Part shown: positions 8,175 to 15,867 of the stretch, piece after piece
How positions within the stretch are numbered: position 1 is the stretch's first letter
How the letters are laid out: every line of letters starts with the position of its first letter
NCBI RefSeq assembly: GCF_023256255.1
Contig: NZ_JAGDXD010000039.1
Location: 1-47,043, forward strand
Direction: 5' to 3'
From: Caldivirga sp.
GTDB lineage: Archaea; Thermoproteota; Thermoprotei; Thermoproteales; Thermocladiaceae
Length of the DNA stretch: 47,043 nt
Program-made: the position numbers and the translations under genes
Notes under the pieces: model-generated
Database searches by the model: none
Told to the model about the DNA's origin: nothing
The model's input: the letters and a program-made list of their open reading frames with translations, nothing else

Positions 8175-8831
8175 ATGACTAAGTTAAGTGAGGTCCTCTG
8201 GTTAAGTATTGGGGACGTTTACGATGCAATAATTAAGCACCCATTCATTAGGGGGCTGGTTGATGGTTCATTAAGTGAGGATAGGTTCAAGTACTACATT
8301 GCCCAGGACCACATGTACCTTGGGGAGTACATTAAGGCATTATCAGTAATAGCGGCTAAGGCACCGAAGGTTGAGGAGGCTCAAGTATTCCTGAGGCACT
8401 CAATAGGTGCGATTGAGGTTGAGAGGAGGCTTCATGAACACTACATGAGGATTTGGAACCTTAACCCAGCTGAGTACGTAATGTCACCAACGAATAAGGC
8501 CTACACAAGCTTCCTCCTAACGGAGGCTTACTCTAAACCATACTACGAGGCAATAGCGGCAGTACTACCATGCTACTGGATTTACGAGAAGGTTGGGGTT
8601 GAGTTATCAAGGTACGAGATAAGTAATGAGAATTACAGGCTATGGGTCTCAACGTACAGTGGGGAGGAGTATAGGGCATCCGTTAGGGAGGTGTTGGGGA
8701 TAGTTGACTCCATGAGTGTAACTGAGGGTCAGTTAAACGACATGATTAAGGCATTCAGGTTAGCCTCAATATACGAGTACATGTTCTGGGACAGCGCATA
8801 CAGGATGGAGAAGTGGCCAATAAACCCATAA
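8175..8831 (+). CDS. tenA: TenA family aminopyrimidine aminohydrolase
   Basis: A 218-residue TenA protein, the all-helical fold that hydrolyses formyl- or amino-aminomethylpyrimidine to salvage the pyrimidine half of thiamine, or hydrolyses thiamine itself. Active-site features present are Asp45 in AQDHMYL, the catalytic cysteine Cys133 in LPCYWIYEKVG, and downstream tyrosine/tryptophan positions. Cys133 places it in the TenA_C class. A leaderless transcript is likely, from a TATA box within a perfect inverted repeat. No TPP riboswitch sequence is evident and no other thiamine genes are nearby. Confidence 0.92.
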   Translation: MTKLSEVLWLSIGDVYDAIIKHPFIRGLVDGSLSEDRFKYYIAQDHMYLGEYIKALSVIAAKAPKVEEAQVFLRHSIGAIEVERRLHEHYMRIWNLNPAEYVMSPTNKAYTSFLLTEAYSKPYYEAIAAVLPCYWIYEKVGVELSRYEISNENYRLWVSTYSGEEYRASVREVLGIVDSMSVTEGQLNDMIKAFRLASIYEYMFWDSAYRMEKWPINP

Positions 8832-8869
8832 CCAATAAGGCGTATTTACCATAAGAAGGAGCAAAACCC

Positions 8870-8923
8870 CTACCTACTAAAGAGTTCGACTTTCATTAGT
8901 TTCACTGGTGCCCTCCTCAAGGC
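8870..8923 (-). pseudogene. Possible TnpB C-terminal remnant
   Basis: Read on the minus strand, the frame ALRRAPVKLMKVELFSR ends in TAG at 8870-8872. Its APVK-M form recalls the disordered C-terminal tails of archaeal IS200/IS605 OrfB (TnpB) proteins. An in-frame stop lies immediately upstream and no RuvC or zinc-finger part remains. The call rests on 17 residues and is tentative. Confidence 0.28.
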
Positions 8924-8941
8924 CTACTCACAGGCTTCACA

Positions 8942-8970
8942 ATGGCATCCTCCGATTAAAACTCGGAGGA
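8942..8970 (-). repeat. GGATGCCAT-type hairpin tail, copy 2
   Basis: TCCTCCGA (8948-8955) and TCGGAGGA (8963-8970) make a perfect 8-base stem with a 7-base loop. On the minus strand the stem runs directly into GGATGCCATT. The tail is shared with copies at 8106 and 14479. Confidence 0.5.
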
Positions 8971-9218
8971 AAAGCATAGGTTTTTCTAAATTATTAAAAA
9001 TTTAGAAGAAATCAAAAATAAGGAGGAGTTACTCCACGGGGTAAAAGACTATTAAAACCACAGTGCCCTACCTTCAGAGGCAACTAGGCCTCATTCCCTC
9101 TTCTTGAGGTGAATTTATAGCTTCTCTTCAAGATCAATTTAAGCGTTTCGGGTTTAGTGAGTCAAGGCTGAGGAAGTGATGTGGAACTAATGTTAAGAGA
9201 GCTATATTAGTAACTAAT

Positions 9219-10205
9219 ATGGCTTGCAGGCTCTTTGACCCTTACCCCAAGTCCTCAAGGGGAGGAATTCTTCGACCTAGATGAGGTGATTAATGAGGTT
9301 GAGAAGCTGGTGGAAGGCAAGTTCTGGCCTCTGCTCATAGGCCCTAAGAGGACTGGTAAGACATCCATACTGAGGATAGTGGCCAGGGAGCTTAATGGAA
9401 TTTACGTAGACGCCTCAGGAATTAGGTCAGTTAGGGACCTGGGTTATTCCTTAGTTGATAAGGCTGAGGTGAAGCTTCAGGTAGACCTCAAGTTCATTAA
9501 AGTGGAGATAAATAAGAAACCAACTAGGGGTGTTCAGGCATTGCTTGATAGGCTTAGGGACTCAATAATACTCATTGATGAGGTCCAAAGCCTAATCTCA
9601 CCCTGGTTCCTTAGGCTCCTGGCCAACGCCTACAATAACTCGCAGGTGAGGTTCGCATTTACAGGTTCAATGATAGGCTTAGCTAAGTCATTAACAAGGC
9701 AGGGTAAGGGTGATGAATTGGGGAGGTCTTTTAAGGGAAGGCCAGTAATCAGAGTTGAGGTTTCATCCTTCAATGAGGATAAGGATAAGGAATTCCTCCT
9801 CACCGGGTTCAGGAACTGCGGTGTGGTAGCTAAGGAAGAGGAGGTTGAGGATGCTGTGAGGGCCTTTAGGGGATTCAAGGGTGGTTAACCTACTACGGTA
9901 ACTTCAGGGCCCTGGGCTATGGCCACGATAAGGCTAAGGAAATGGTGGCTAATGTAGCGGAGACGCTGGTTAAGGAGGAGGTTAAGGAACTGGGTGAGCT
10001 TGAGAGGGTGGTTTTAGGGGCTATTAGTATGGTTAATGAGGCTAGGTGGAGGGAACTAAAGGCAATAACCGAGAGCCTACTGGGTAGGGAGGTTAAGGAC
10101 TGGAGCTTCACCCACGCATTGAAGCAGCTGGTAAACGCGAGGCTGGTAAGGAAAATCAATGACTACTACTCCCTAATCGACCCCATGTATAAGTTGGCCT
10201 CATAG
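9219..10205 (+). pseudogene. Archaeal AAA ATPase, two frameshifts
   Basis: A gene for an archaeal ATPase (PF01637 type, STAND-like) is readable from ATG 9219 (MACRLFDPYPKSSR) to the stop at 10205, but needs two frame changes. One extra G in the run at 9258-9263 shifts frame before EEFFDLDEV. One base is missing near 9882-9888, where GFKG should continue into WLTYYGNFRALG. The two shifts cancel, giving about 328 residues. Walker A GPKRTGKTS, Walker B ILIDEVQSL, the FTGS sensor strand and the C-terminal winged-helix part (about residues 245-328) are otherwise intact, so decay is recent or the indels are sequencing errors in G runs. Confidence 0.85.
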
Positions 10206-10331
10206 GGTGAATTTTACAGGAAAGCTAAGAATAATGGCGGGTATGGGGTAATGTTGAAGCATTAGGGGATCATTATTAACCATGATTAAGTTGATCTAAA
10301 GCTTAATTAATTAGCCTTAACTATTAACCTC
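10206..10331. other. Spacer upstream of CARF gene
   Basis: No ORF is seen. The sequence is AT rich with TTAATTAATT near 10300-10315. The GTG at 10332 has no strong purine motif, so a short leader is likely. Confidence 0.3.
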
Positions 10332-11108
10332 GTGGTTGCTTACGTTGCCGTAATGGTTGGTGTATCATTACTGAGGAATGTAATTAATACTGGTTTCATT
10401 AGTAAGAAGTATGAGGTAATAATTAAAAACGCCTTAGATGGCGATCTTGATTCCGATAGGAAACTTGGGGTTACTGGGTTTAACGCTGATTTACTTAATG
10501 GTTTAAGGGAGTTCATTAAAAGCAACCCTAAGGGGTGTTGCGCCGAATTAGGTACATTAATAGCCCTTAGCGGTAGTATTAAGGATCATATTGAAGTTGA
10601 GTTCTTCTACACCGACACTAAGACCACGTGGTTATCAGCCTTAGCATTATCCAATTGCCTAAGTGAATGCGGTGTTGCTCAAGGGATTAACGTGATTGGT
10701 AGTACCCAGGTTCCATTGTTTGGTGGTAATGATCTGGATGAGGGCTTGGCATCATTGGTTAATGTTGTCGGTAGGAAATTGGCCAGTAGGGTTTCTGGAG
10801 GTGATGATGCCTACGTAGCCTTCACCGGTGGCACTAAGATTGAGGCTGTCTTAGTATCAATGGTTGCTTGGTTAATTGGCGCTAGGCCTATTTACCTAAT
10901 GGAGAGGGGGCCATTAATAGTGTTGCCTAGGCTTCCAGTGGACTTGAATAATAGTGTAATTAATGTTCTTTGTTCAGCCGTTAAGGGCAGCATTAATACT
11001 AGTGATATGCAGGACTTAATTAGGCTTGGGTTAATTAACATTAATAGGAATGGTTACATGGTACCTAAGTGGATTAATGCTTTACTTAAGGTTAAGGGCT
11101 TATGTTAA
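10332..11108 (+). CDS. CARF protein, APE2256/Crn1-like ring nuclease
   Basis: A 258-residue protein with a CARF fold of the APE2256 (PF09651/TIGR02619) type. Seen: an N-terminal strand and loop GVSLLRN (Ser12), CCAELGTLIAL, FFYTDTKTTWLSALAL, the signature AFTGGTKIEAVL (Lys169), and ERGPLIVLPRLPVD. Ser12 and Lys169 fall where Sulfolobus Crn1 enzymes use a serine near 11 and a lysine near 168 to cut cyclic tetra-adenylate. The likely job is to bind and degrade cA4, switching off type III CRISPR signalling. A short C-terminal helical part (about 212-258) follows. No effector nuclease domain is fused. It converges on HerA with a 4-base overlap. The start is GTG. Confidence 0.8.
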   Translation: MVAYVAVMVGVSLLRNVINTGFISKKYEVIIKNALDGDLDSDRKLGVTGFNADLLNGLREFIKSNPKGCCAELGTLIALSGSIKDHIEVEFFYTDTKTTWLSALALSNCLSECGVAQGINVIGSTQVPLFGGNDLDEGLASLVNVVGRKLASRVSGGDDAYVAFTGGTKIEAVLVSMVAWLIGARPIYLMERGPLIVLPRLPVDLNNSVINVLCSAVKGSINTSDMQDLIRLGLININRNGYMVPKWINALLKVKGLC

Positions 11109-12853
11109 CCCACGTGGTAGGCCATTGGGTTTACCTTAATGTAAAGTGGGTACTTGTAGGTGAATGACTTAACGTAGGCTACACCAGCATCAGCAACGGT
11201 GAGGAATCTCCTCTCTGATTGAGGCACATTAAGCCTCTCAAGGACTCTCTCATCGCTCCTAAGCACTATTTTCGTGTTAGTTAACTGCAATACGGCGTCA
11301 TTAAGGTCATCGGGAATATGGGTTGCGAAAACTACTGAAATACCCCTACCTCTACCCAGCCTAGTTAACCTGGTTAAATGTCTCTCAAGCATTGACCTCT
11401 CATCCTCACTCCTGGCCTGGGGGAAGAATAAGTGAGCCTCATCAACCAGTATGACGGCTAACCTACCCCTATTCCTAAGGTGTTCAGGACCCATGAAGCC
11501 GTAAACCTTATCCAACACCCTGTAAACGAATATCCTTTGGGCCACTGGGGGTAAGCCAACTAGGTGAAGCACCACGTAGCCTGGTTCAAGTATTTTACCG
11601 TAGCTTGGTTCATGAACCTTAAACTCAACCCCACCTTTACTATAGGCTACATCAACTATACCGGATTCATCAACGGCAAGTATGGTCCTCAATATGTTCT
11701 CAAGCGTACTCGTGTGTATTCCTAAATCCCTTGCAACAACCTCATAGTTAAGTAACAGCCTACCGCTCATTTGAACATCACTTGGGCTTGTTAAGTACTG
11801 GAAAATCCTATTGAAGGTTAATTCACCCCTTAACCTCCTCATGACCTCCCTAATGATTCTACCGTAGAACATTCTAGCTTGATCAGTTAACATTCCCGTA
11901 ACCTCATGAACCCTATAAAGTATACTCCTGGTGCTTAAAGCCCAGGGAATGAGTGTTACGTTAACCTTCTTATCCTCAAGGGTTACGTTAACCTCATTAA
12001 TAATCACTGTTCCCCCACTCTTTAATACACGGCCCTTAATCCTAATTCTTAATTTACCTAGCTTTAATCCAAAGGCCTTAAAGACATCATTAAGGTACTG
12101 CCTAGTCATCTTAAGCGCCATTGACTTAGCTAAGGCTCTAGCATCCCCTCCCCTAAGGTTTCTCTTAACCCAATTCCTCATCATGGGTATGAGGACCTTC
12201 ACTGGTACATTATTGAAGACTAGGTGATTATAATGGCCAACAGTGTCCAAAGCCATAACAGTTACGTCACCGTAATTAGTGAGGAGACTTAGGGCAATGT
12301 TCTTCAGTAACGTAGTTTTACCACTGCCTGTGGTTCCAACAACCAGCACGTGGTGGTTCAAGGCCTCTAGAGGTAACTTAACGTAATTACCCTTAACCTC
12401 ATGGCCATTTGGTAAGGCTAAGCTACCTAATTCTACGCCACCACTGGGTAATGAAAGCATGGTGGCTACTTCACCCTCCCTCGGTATCCTAACCATTGAG
12501 TGGATCCTGGGTGGTGTACTGGGTGGTTTACAATCATCCTTAATGCACTCCGCCACTAACTCAAGCTTAATGAACCTGGGAATGTACCTTACCCCCATTG
12601 CCAACTCCTGCTGGAGGGAGAGTATGGGTGTTCTTGCTATTGAGTAAATGTCCTCAACCTTAGACTCAGTTATCCTGGCTAAGTAATTAACTTCACCACT
12701 TGACTCAACGACAAGGTACTCACCCACTGGGAAATCCATATCGCACTCGGTAATCATGTAGACCTCCGAGCCCTCTAGGGAAACTGCGCTAGCCATTAAT
12801 CTAGTTATGAGTCCCACGTACGTCTTACAGTCGATGTTCTCCATGCTACTCAC
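11105..12853 (-). CDS. herA: HerA-type hexameric DNA translocase
   Basis: A 582-residue HerA/FtsK-superfamily ATPase. The N-terminal 125 residues fit the HAS-barrel, Walker A GTTGSGKT is at 173-180, the Walker B VDEAH at 470-474, and an arginine-finger region RLTRLGRGRG near 495. A basic and beta-rich insert lies around residues 230-330. HerA pumps duplex DNA through a hexamer and works with the NurA nuclease in end resection; homologues also serve antiviral defence. The gene overlaps the upstream nurA by 8 bases. Mre11 and Rad50, the usual companions in archaea, are absent here, so this may be a dedicated or second pair. Confidence 0.9.
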   Translation of the reverse strand: MSSMENIDCKTYVGLITRLMASAVSLEGSEVYMITECDMDFPVGEYLVVESSGEVNYLARITESKVEDIYSIARTPILSLQQELAMGVRYIPRFIKLELVAECIKDDCKPPSTPPRIHSMVRIPREGEVATMLSLPSGGVELGSLALPNGHEVKGNYVKLPLEALNHHVLVVGTTGSGKTTLLKNIALSLLTNYGDVTVMALDTVGHYNHLVFNNVPVKVLIPMMRNWVKRNLRGGDARALAKSMALKMTRQYLNDVFKAFGLKLGKLRIRIKGRVLKSGGTVIINEVNVTLEDKKVNVTLIPWALSTRSILYRVHEVTGMLTDQARMFYGRIIREVMRRLRGELTFNRIFQYLTSPSDVQMSGRLLLNYEVVARDLGIHTSTLENILRTILAVDESGIVDVAYSKGGVEFKVHEPSYGKILEPGYVVLHLVGLPPVAQRIFVYRVLDKVYGFMGPEHLRNRGRLAVILVDEAHLFFPQARSEDERSMLERHLTRLTRLGRGRGISVVFATHIPDDLNDAVLQLTNTKIVLRSDERVLERLNVPQSERRFLTVADAGVAYVKSFTYKYPLYIKVNPMAYHVG

Positions 12854-13844
12854 CCTCCCTCATTACCCTATTCAATTCCTCCAAGCCCTCGTAGGTTAAC
12901 CTCAATGGTGACAATGATGCAAGTAGCCTAGTTAAGCTTACGTTAAGCCTCCTGGATAACCTATCAGCTATGCTTACTGGTATTGGTACACCATCCATAC
13001 CCATGTAGACTGTTAAACGCATAGCCCCCTCCTCAGCTAACCCCTCATTAATTGCCTCAACCCTAATCACGTTAACCTCCTTACCAACCCTGGAGGCTAC
13101 GTACCAGGCGTACTTGGTGTGTTCATTAATGGTTATTTCAAGGGGACCAATCATTGCTGTGAAGAACCTCCTATCACCAAACTGCCTAACAGTCTCATTC
13201 TTAATTAAAGTATCATCATCAACACTAAAGCCCTTACACCTGGAGTAGTAGGTTGATTGACTAATCCTCTTAACAACTCCAACTGCCATAACCCCATCAA
13301 CAGCATTCACCCTACGCCTAATGAAGTCCTCATATAAGTCGGCGTAAGGATTACCCACCATTGTTAATACCCTAGGCGTAGGGAATATTGGCCCATCAAT
13401 AAGTAGTAAGGAATCCCTAACCCCCATTCCCCTATACGCTTCAGTTAACTTAACCTCAACCTCAGTCCTAACCTCATCCCTAACAGCCTCCTCATTATAA
13501 GAACCATCAAAAACCCTACCCAATACACTGGATTTAAGCAAAACATACTCCCCCGCATCACTTTCTAAACCACTTACTGAACTCTCATCAACCTTAAACC
13601 TAAGCCTAAGCCCAAGCCAACGAGCCTTAACACCACCGGGAACAAGCAAATTCTCCTCACCAACCAATGCACCAGTGACCACGTATACGTCAGCATTCTC
13701 AAACCTAAGCATGGAGGATTGGGAATCAAGGCCAAAGAGGCTCACAGGCCCAGCAGGGGCCTCATCAATAAGCCTAACCTCCAACTCCCCACACTCAACA
13801 CCAACACCAGAGTCAGAAAGGCTCACTGGACATAAAATCACCAA
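12846..13844 (-). CDS. nurA: NurA 5'-3' nuclease, HerA partner
   Basis: A 332-residue NurA-family nuclease with an RNase H-like fold. Metal ligands and motifs are recognisable: GLDSQSS (Asp40; usual form DGS.R), LLLIDGP (Asp150), and GVVKR (Lys192-Arg193). The C-terminal helical region (about 290-332) probably binds HerA. The start appears to be TTG at 13844 or the adjacent GTG, preceded by GAGGGGTAGGG; a TGA just upstream excludes a longer N-terminus. It forms a tightly coupled nurA-herA operon facing away from the CRISPR array. Confidence 0.85.
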   Translation of the reverse strand: MVILCPVSLSDSGVGVECGELEVRLIDEAPAGPVSLFGLDSQSSMLRFENADVYVVTGALVGEENLLVPGGVKARWLGLRLRFKVDESSVSGLESDAGEYVLLKSSVLGRVFDGSYNEEAVRDEVRTEVEVKLTEAYRGMGVRDSLLLIDGPIFPTPRVLTMVGNPYADLYEDFIRRRVNAVDGVMAVGVVKRISQSTYYSRCKGFSVDDDTLIKNETVRQFGDRRFFTAMIGPLEITINEHTKYAWYVASRVGKEVNVIRVEAINEGLAEEGAMRLTVYMGMDGVPIPVSIADRLSRRLNVSLTRLLASLSPLRLTYEGLEELNRVMREGE

Positions 13845-14130
13845 CCCTACCCCTCACCACATTCAAAGCCTCAACAAGCTTAAACAACTCATCCGCACCC
13901 AAGCACAGGCAATTCAATTAAAAACCTAACCAAAGGGAAGCCCATCGGAAGCCCACCATTCAAAACAAAGCTAAAACCACAGGAAGAGTAATACACTAAA
14001 AACACACTAACACATAAAACCACCAGAAACCCCACAAACCATTAATGAGGCAAAAATTAACAATTCCAAAGAACAACCACACCCCACCAATAGGGAAAGC
14101 TTAAAAACGAGGATAAAAAGACAAGCACCG
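13845..14130 (+). promoter_or_regulatory. CRISPR leader / divergent spacer
   Basis: A 286-base gene-free, strongly A-rich (plus strand) stretch lies between nurA and the first CRISPR repeat. AGCTTAAAAACGA (TATA at 14099-14108) is about 25-30 bases before repeat 1, the place for a leader promoter. Long AC-rich tracts (13990-14080) contain no open frame of note. Confidence 0.5.
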
Positions 14131-14292
14131 GAAACTCCCTAAAGGGAGTAGAAGGATGTTGCTTGCATCATCCGATGGCTGTATGGATGAAACAACTTCG
14201 AAGCTCCCTAATTAGGGAGTAGAAGGACAACACGATTAACAAAACGACCAACCCACGTATTAAATTCAGAAGCTCCCTAAAGGGAGTAGAAT
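14131..14292 (+). CRISPR. CRISPR mini-array, 3 repeats and 2 spacers
   Basis: Three near-identical repeats are at 14131-14154, 14200-14225 and 14269-14292, with spacers of 45 and 43 bases. The core is CTCCCTAAAGGGAG, a short palindrome, followed by TAGAAG, resembling the 24-base, GAAAG-ending repeats of Thermoproteales. Repeat 2 has AATTAG in place of AAAG in the loop (2 extra bases). Repeat 3 ends in T instead of G, as often seen at the distal end. Repeat polarity and the upstream TATA element indicate transcription on the plus strand with an 8-base tag of AGTAGAAG. No cas genes are in the window, so processing must be in trans. Confidence 0.85.
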
Positions 14293-14478
14293 GGTTTTAT
14301 GAGCTGTATAGGGTTTACAGGTTTTTAACGTGGTGAGAGCGTTATTGAGGGCCCGGTAAGGGAATTTGAAGATAACCTCCTCCCGTCTTAAGGGGGTGGG
14401 GTTTTTATGCTGGGGTCTCAAGACTAGGTTCACCCACCGAGGGCACCCAACCCAGAAGCTAAATATTTAAAACCCGTC

Positions 14479-14505
14479 ATGGCATCCCCACCCAAAAGGC
14501 GAGGC
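14479..14505 (-). repeat. GGATGCCAT-type hairpin tail, copy 3
   Basis: The plus strand reads ATGGCATCCCCACCC, AAAA, then GGCGAGG. As minus-strand RNA, CCTCGCC pairs with GGUGGGG using two G-U pairs, and the stem is followed by GGGATGCCATGAC. This is the same arrangement as at 8106 and 8942. Confidence 0.45.
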
Positions 14506-14637
14506 TTAAAGTACGTTGTAAAGATTAGGGGTTCAATTACTTAGAGGGTTTAATGATCATGAACCTAGGTTTAAAAATTAGGTGAAAGTTTAAAAGCTCA
14601 TAATCTCATTAGGAATTTGAGTAAGGTTGTGGAAGGA

Positions 14638-14645
14638 TTTATAAA
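14638..14645 (+). promoter_or_regulatory. TATA element of C/D sRNA
   Basis: TTTATAAA is placed 22-29 bases before box C (14667), consistent with an independent promoter for the small RNA. Confidence 0.5.
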
Positions 14646-14662
14646 TAATTGAAGGTATGAGT

Positions 14663-14722
14663 GATTGTGATGATGCGTGGCAGCAACTGAACAGTGAGGA
14701 GCCTTGTCTCACGCTGATTATT
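14663..14722 (+). ncRNA. C/D box sRNA (2'-O-methylation guide)
   Basis: All four boxes are present with canonical spacing. Box C GTGATGA is at 14667-14673, a 13-base guide follows, D' CTGA is at 14687-14690, then three bases, C' GTGAGGA at 14694-14700, a 13-base guide, and D CTGA at 14714-14717. The D guide contains TGTCTCACG, complementary to CGUGAGACA, a conserved segment of 23S rRNA just 3' of the peptidyl transferase centre. The fifth-base rule predicts methylation of the A in CGUGA. The D' guide (GTGGCAGCAA) target was not identified. Terminal stem pairing is weak. A TATA element precedes it. Confidence 0.8.
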
Positions 14723-14839
14723 GAATAAGCAATACTGTTAATTACCTGGAATCATTAAACGGCTATTAACTACGTTAAAGGTTAAGGGATTTATTAAGCC
14801 TCTGTTCAATGAGTTGAATTGGGTGTTTAAGTGCAATTG

Positions 14840-15808
14840 TTAATCATGCTCACTGGAGTATACTAAGTATTTAATGCCATTGAAGGTCACTTCCTTAGTT
14901 AAGCTCCTCACAGAATCTAGGATTAATGGGTCTAGTTTATTTCTCTCAAGAACATTCATCACCTGCTCCACTGTCATTGGTTGAACTCTAAGAATGCTTA
15001 GTATACTGTTTAATGGGTCACTCTTATCTATGTGGAATTCCCCGCTCTCCATGTAATCTATGATGAATACCTTATCACTATTCACATACCTTGATAGGTT
15101 TTTCGCAAACGTGATTAATGCGCCTGATTCAGGTGGCTTAACCCATGACTCAGCTGGGGGTCTTGTTGGTATCATCACGTACACCCTATCTGGCTTATAC
15201 CTACGTAATGCCTCCCCAATACGCCTAGCCTCATCCTCATTATCATTCACACCCCGTACTAGCATGACTTCGCTCCATATTTGCCCGTGGAAAACTTCAC
15301 GAAACTTCTCAATGCCTTCAATGAACCTTTCGAAGGTTACTTCCCTATGTGGCCTATTAATAAGCCTAAACACTCTCTCATTACCTGCATCAGTGCTTAC
15401 CTTCACTACATCTAGGTTACTTAACCAATACCTAACTCTTTCATCAGTCAACTTAGCCCCATTAGTGAGTATTGCCAATGGCTTATCCTGGTTTTCCCTA
15501 GCCCACTTTATTAATTCCCCTAAGCCTGCGTAAAGTGTTGGTTCTCCATCACCAATGAACGTTAAGTAATCGTAATCCCTAGACTTAACGGCAGTCTCCA
15601 TTTCCTTAATTATATCCTCAGGTGGGCTAAACATTCTTAGATCATTAATGAGGTACCTAGTCCTCCCAAGTTGGCAATATATGCAGTTAAAGTTGCAGTA
15701 CTTAAGTGGAACAACATTAACACCCATTGACCTCCCTAATCTACGTGATGGTACAGGGCCAAAGACGTAGTGAAACACTAGTCCCCACTGAGTTAAACTA
15801 ATCATCAC
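14840..15808 (-). CDS. Radical SAM protein (COG0731-like)
   Basis: A 322-residue radical SAM enzyme. The N-terminal VFGPVPSRRLGRSMGVN leads directly into the cluster motif CNFNCIYC (CX3CX2C), followed by QLGRTRYL. GDGEPTLY is the usual GGE-type SAM-binding strand (near residue 97). This subgroup of Fe-S oxidoreductases is widespread in archaea and bacteria without an established reaction. The C-terminal 60 residues form a small helical, winged-helix-like domain (IDKSDPLNSILSILRVQPMT). It stands alone between the sRNA and lysA. The ATG at 15808 leaves a 14-residue N-terminal extension that may be shorter in reality. Confidence 0.85.
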   Translation of the reverse strand: MMISLTQWGLVFHYVFGPVPSRRLGRSMGVNVVPLKYCNFNCIYCQLGRTRYLINDLRMFSPPEDIIKEMETAVKSRDYDYLTFIGDGEPTLYAGLGELIKWARENQDKPLAILTNGAKLTDERVRYWLSNLDVVKVSTDAGNERVFRLINRPHREVTFERFIEGIEKFREVFHGQIWSEVMLVRGVNDNEDEARRIGEALRRYKPDRVYVMIPTRPPAESWVKPPESGALITFAKNLSRYVNSDKVFIIDYMESGEFHIDKSDPLNSILSILRVQPMTVEQVMNVLERNKLDPLILDSVRSLTKEVTFNGIKYLVYSSEHD

Positions 15809-15867
15809 TATTTAAATGCCTTTAACCAAGCCTAGTGAGCTTAAATTGGCCTGGTCTTCAAGTGTGC

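Larger units (their letters stand above)
8832..9218. other. Gene-free region with mobile-element debris
   Basis: There is no intact gene. Near 8870-8970 lie a short minus-strand frame resembling a TnpB C-terminal tail and a strong hairpin (listed separately). The rest is AT-rich and unrecognised; 9100-9130 contains partly repeated CTTCTTGAGG/CTCTTCAAG motifs. Confidence 0.5.
14293..14660. other. Gene-free region downstream of CRISPR
   Basis: No ORF is supported. Two G/C hairpin-like segments stand out. CCTCCTCCCGTCTTAAGG with the following GGGTGGGG and TTTTTAT near 14378-14407 could end the CRISPR transcript. The second is the GGATGCCAT-tailed hairpin at 14479-14505. The AT-rich part 14560-14660 holds the promoter of the C/D sRNA. 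Confidence 0.45.

Noticed and set aside
9219-10205. Programmed ribosomal frameshifting in the ATPase gene
   Set aside because: Two shifts in opposite directions would be needed and no slippery heptamer or stimulatory structure is apparent; decay or sequencing error in G runs is simpler.
10332-14292. Complete CRISPR-Cas locus
   Set aside because: No cas1, cas2, cas6 or effector gene is in the window; only the array and the CARF protein can be supported.
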